Assembly (NCBI GenBank): GCA_910588495.1
Contig: CAJUPU010000008.1
Span: 1-44,834 of the forward strand
Direction of reading: 5' to 3'
Length of the DNA stretch: 44,834 nt
Origin: an uncultured Oscillospiraceae bacterium
GTDB lineage: Bacteria > Bacillota > Clostridia > Oscillospirales > Oscillospiraceae
Shown here: positions 43,801 through 44,834 of the stretch, one piece after another
How the letters are laid out: each line of letters opens with the position of its first letter
Position numbering within the stretch: position 1 is the stretch's first letter
The notes under the pieces: model-generated
What the model saw: only the letters and a program-made list of their open reading frames with translations
What the model was told of the DNA's origin: nothing
Database searches by the model: none
Made by a program: the position numbers and the translations under genes

Positions 43801-44587
43801 GGTCATCCCCGTGTTCCCCGGCACCAACTGCGAGTACGACAGCGTCCGGGCCTGCCTCCGGGCGGGGATGGACGCGGAGACGGTGGTGATCCGCAACCTG
43901 ACCCCCGACGCCCTGGCGGACTCCGCCCTGGAGCTGGAGCGGGCCATCAAAAAGGCCCAGATCGTGTTCCTGCCCGGCGGCTTCTCCGGCGGCGACGAGC
44001 CGGAGGGCTCCGCCAAGCTCATCGTGTCCCTGTTCCGCAACCCCCGGCTCACCGACGCGGTCCACGACCTGCTCAAGCACCGGGACGGGCTGATGCTGGG
44101 GATCTGCAACGGCTTCCAGGCCCTGCTCAAGCTGGGGCTGCTGCCCCGGGGGGAGATCTCCCCGGTGGACGAGAACAGCCCCACCCTCACCTACAACCTG
44201 ATCGGGCGGCACCAGAGCCGGTATGTCACCACCCGGGTGTGCTCGGTGAAGTCCCCCTGGATGCTGCTCAGCCACGTGGGCGACCTCCACGCCATCCCGG
44301 TCTCCCACGGCGAGGGCCGGTTCACGGCCCCCCCGAGCGTGCTGGACGGCCTGATCGCCAACGGCCAGATCGCCACCCAGTATGTGGACCAGGACGGCGT
44401 GCCGTCCATGGACATCGCGGTGAACCCCAACGGCTCGCTCTGCGCCGTGGAGGGGGTGTTCTCCCCCGACGGCCGGGTGTTCGGCAAGATGGGCCACTCC
44501 GAGCGGCGGGGGGAGTTCGTGGCGAAGAACATCCCCGGCGACAAGCTCCAGCCCATTTTCGATTCCGGGGCCCTTTATTTCCGGTAG
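40889..44587 (+). CDS. purL: Phosphoribosylformylglycinamidine synthase, single-chain PurL
   Basis: 1232 aa, GAAGGAG before the ATG. The synthetase part has DTYWSDHCRHTTF and the metal/ATP-binding FKNETHNHPTEIEPFGGAATC, then RDPLSGRAYVHQAMRVTGG and KSHNKKSLATMAS. The C-terminal glutamine amidotransferase (about 960-1232) has FPGTNCEYDSVRACLRAG, the active Cys in LMLGICNGFQALLKLG, and SHGEGRFTAP with the catalytic His. It converts FGAR, glutamine and ATP to FGAM in purine biosynthesis. The single-chain form agrees with many Clostridia, although several Firmicutes use separate PurL/PurQ/PurS. Confidence 0.97.
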   Translation: MNSQVFRCFVRKRPGFDVEAQGLCRDLREQLGVEGLRGLTIFHRYDAQGLQPAVFEQAKGTVFSEPQVDAVYDGDFPRPEGPCALLAVEALPGQFDQRSDSAAQCVQLMTGGARPLIAYAKLYALEGELTQQELDKIRRYLINPVECREASMDRPDTLERAYEAPGQVAVLDGFTQLPEAGLKAELDRLGLAMDLDDLKFLQNYFRDWERRDPTITEVRVVDTYWSDHCRHTTFSTHLDGVEIQDLLVQGAYERYLAAREEVYGPEKAKKRPQTLMDIATIGTKVLKKRGELPELDESEEINACSIHVTADVDGEEQDWLLMFKNETHNHPTEIEPFGGAATCIGGCIRDPLSGRAYVHQAMRVTGGGDPTVPLSETLEGKLPQRKIAQTAAAGYSSYGNQIGLATGHVAELYHPGYIAKRLECGAVVAAAPASHVRRERPAPGDVVILLGGRTGRDGIGGATGSSKSHNKKSLATMASEVQKGNAPEERKLQRLFRDENVTRMIKRCNDFGAGGVSVAIGELADGLEIDLDAVRKKYDGLDGTELAISESQERMAVVIAAEDEEQFVAMAQAENLEAYRVAVVTESPRMVMKWRGQTIADLSREFLNTNGAVKHASVRVPNAPGTLVIHDGTERADLRKMAASLKCASRRGLVERFDGSIGAGSVLMPFGGKYQATPAQAMAALLPTMPGEETDQASVMAWGCDPELLSIDPYTGAFEAVENSLAKLVAAGADYHDAYLTLQEFFEKLRDDPERWGKPFAALLGALDAQLQYGCAAIGGKDSMSGSFLDLDVPPTLISFAVAPVKAGDVISPEFKEAGHPVYCFEAPAERSGQDWEEFHGLCKAGKVKAAWAVEHGADEAIMKMSFGNRIGFQAQTDEMGWDLRRPQAIIAELTEDVDLEIAWKLGVTTAEPVITLGGDSAPIDELLALNERTLEEVYPTRAGTSEPVEPITWERRSPAVFDGEIARPKVVIPVFPGTNCEYDSVRACLRAGMDAETVVIRNLTPDALADSALELERAIKKAQIVFLPGGFSGGDEPEGSAKLIVSLFRNPRLTDAVHDLLKHRDGLMLGICNGFQALLKLGLLPRGEISPVDENSPTLTYNLIGRHQSRYVTTRVCSVKSPWMLLSHVGDLHAIPVSHGEGRFTAPPSVLDGLIANGQIATQYVDQDGVPSMDIAVNPNGSLCAVEGVFSPDGRVFGKMGHSERRGEFVAKNIPGDKLQPIFDSGALYFR

Positions 44588-44834
44588 AAGCGCGAGGATG
44601 ACCGCGCAGGGGAGCTTGGACCGGAGCGAGGGCGAGCGCAGGGGCGCAAAGCGGCCCGCAGACCAGCCCGAGTCGTAGGGAAAGCGACCCGGCCGCGCGG
44701 CGGATCCGAGCGTGACAACAAGAAGCGCGAGGATGACCGCGCAGGGGAGCTTGGACCGGAGCGAGGGCGAGTGCGGGGCCGCAAAGCGGCCCGCAGACCA
44801 GCCCGAGTCGTAGGGAAAGCGACCCGGCCGCGCG
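44586..44834. repeat. Tandem 135-bp-period repeat after purL (runs off window)
   Basis: Two 114-base copies, 44586-44699 and 44721-44834, differ at only three positions; 21 bases of other sequence stand between them. The copies are GC-rich with several palindromic pieces. The first starts inside the purL stop codon. The array may continue beyond the window. No coding meaning is apparent. Confidence 0.88.

Noticed and set aside
40739..44497. 1252-aa minus-strand open frame opposite purL
   Set aside because: Shadow frame with low-complexity composition; purL is clear on the plus strand.

Overview
The window looks like a chromosome segment of a GC-rich Gram-positive gut Clostridium relative, probably Oscillospiraceae of the Flavonifractor / Pseudoflavonifractor / Lawsonibacter kind. 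That placement is an inference from base composition, strong GGAGG ribosome-binding sites, the single-chain PurL and the prophage type. About two thirds of the window (1 to about 30,258) is the right-hand part of a Mu-like transposable prophage. The left end, with the transposase A/B genes and the repressor, lies outside the window.

Prophage, left to right: early/middle genes (Gam-like end protector, GemA-like protein, several small unknown proteins, a two-domain endolysin, a Mor-type activator), a strong terminator, then a long co-directional late run. The late run holds holin and membrane proteins, gp26-like and gp27-like proteins, the large terminase, a DNA methyltransferase inserted in the packaging block, portal, gp30-like head protein, protease with an internal scaffold start, decoration protein, gpT-like capsid, connector proteins, tail sheath, tail tube, tail chaperone with a -1 frameshift, tape measure, baseplate genes and tail-fibre genes.

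The most exciting system is a complete diversity-generating retroelement (DGR) at 25,774-29,522, in the tail-fibre position: an Avd-like accessory protein, a template repeat (TR, 26182-26274), a DGR-type reverse transcriptase (YADD and SQ motifs) and a target adhesin with the matching variable repeat (VR, 28243-28335). Over 93 aligned bases TR and VR differ at 10 positions. All 10 are adenines in TR (10 of 20 A changed, 0 of 73 other bases changed), the signature of adenine-specific mutagenic retrohoming. The VR codes a C-type-lectin-like segment. Unusually, it sits in the middle of the protein, followed by three Ig-like repeats, rather than at the C terminus. A carbohydrate-binding-like tail protein overlaps the adhesin stop codon. 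Together these suggest a phage that rewrites its own receptor-binding protein.

From about 30,258 to 32,900 there is a less GC-rich accessory patch: a membrane protein gene that seems cut at its 3' end by the phage right end, two XRE-type regulators (one with a textbook promoter containing a perfect operator-like palindrome) and an IS30-family transposase.

From 32,922 to the end the window is ordinary chromosome: a membrane-anchored polysaccharide deacetylase and a metallophosphoesterase on the minus strand, then secA, a PgeF/YfiH-type laccase-domain protein, an oligopeptide-type substrate-binding lipoprotein and purL on the plus strand. A 135-bp-period tandem repeat follows purL and runs off the window.
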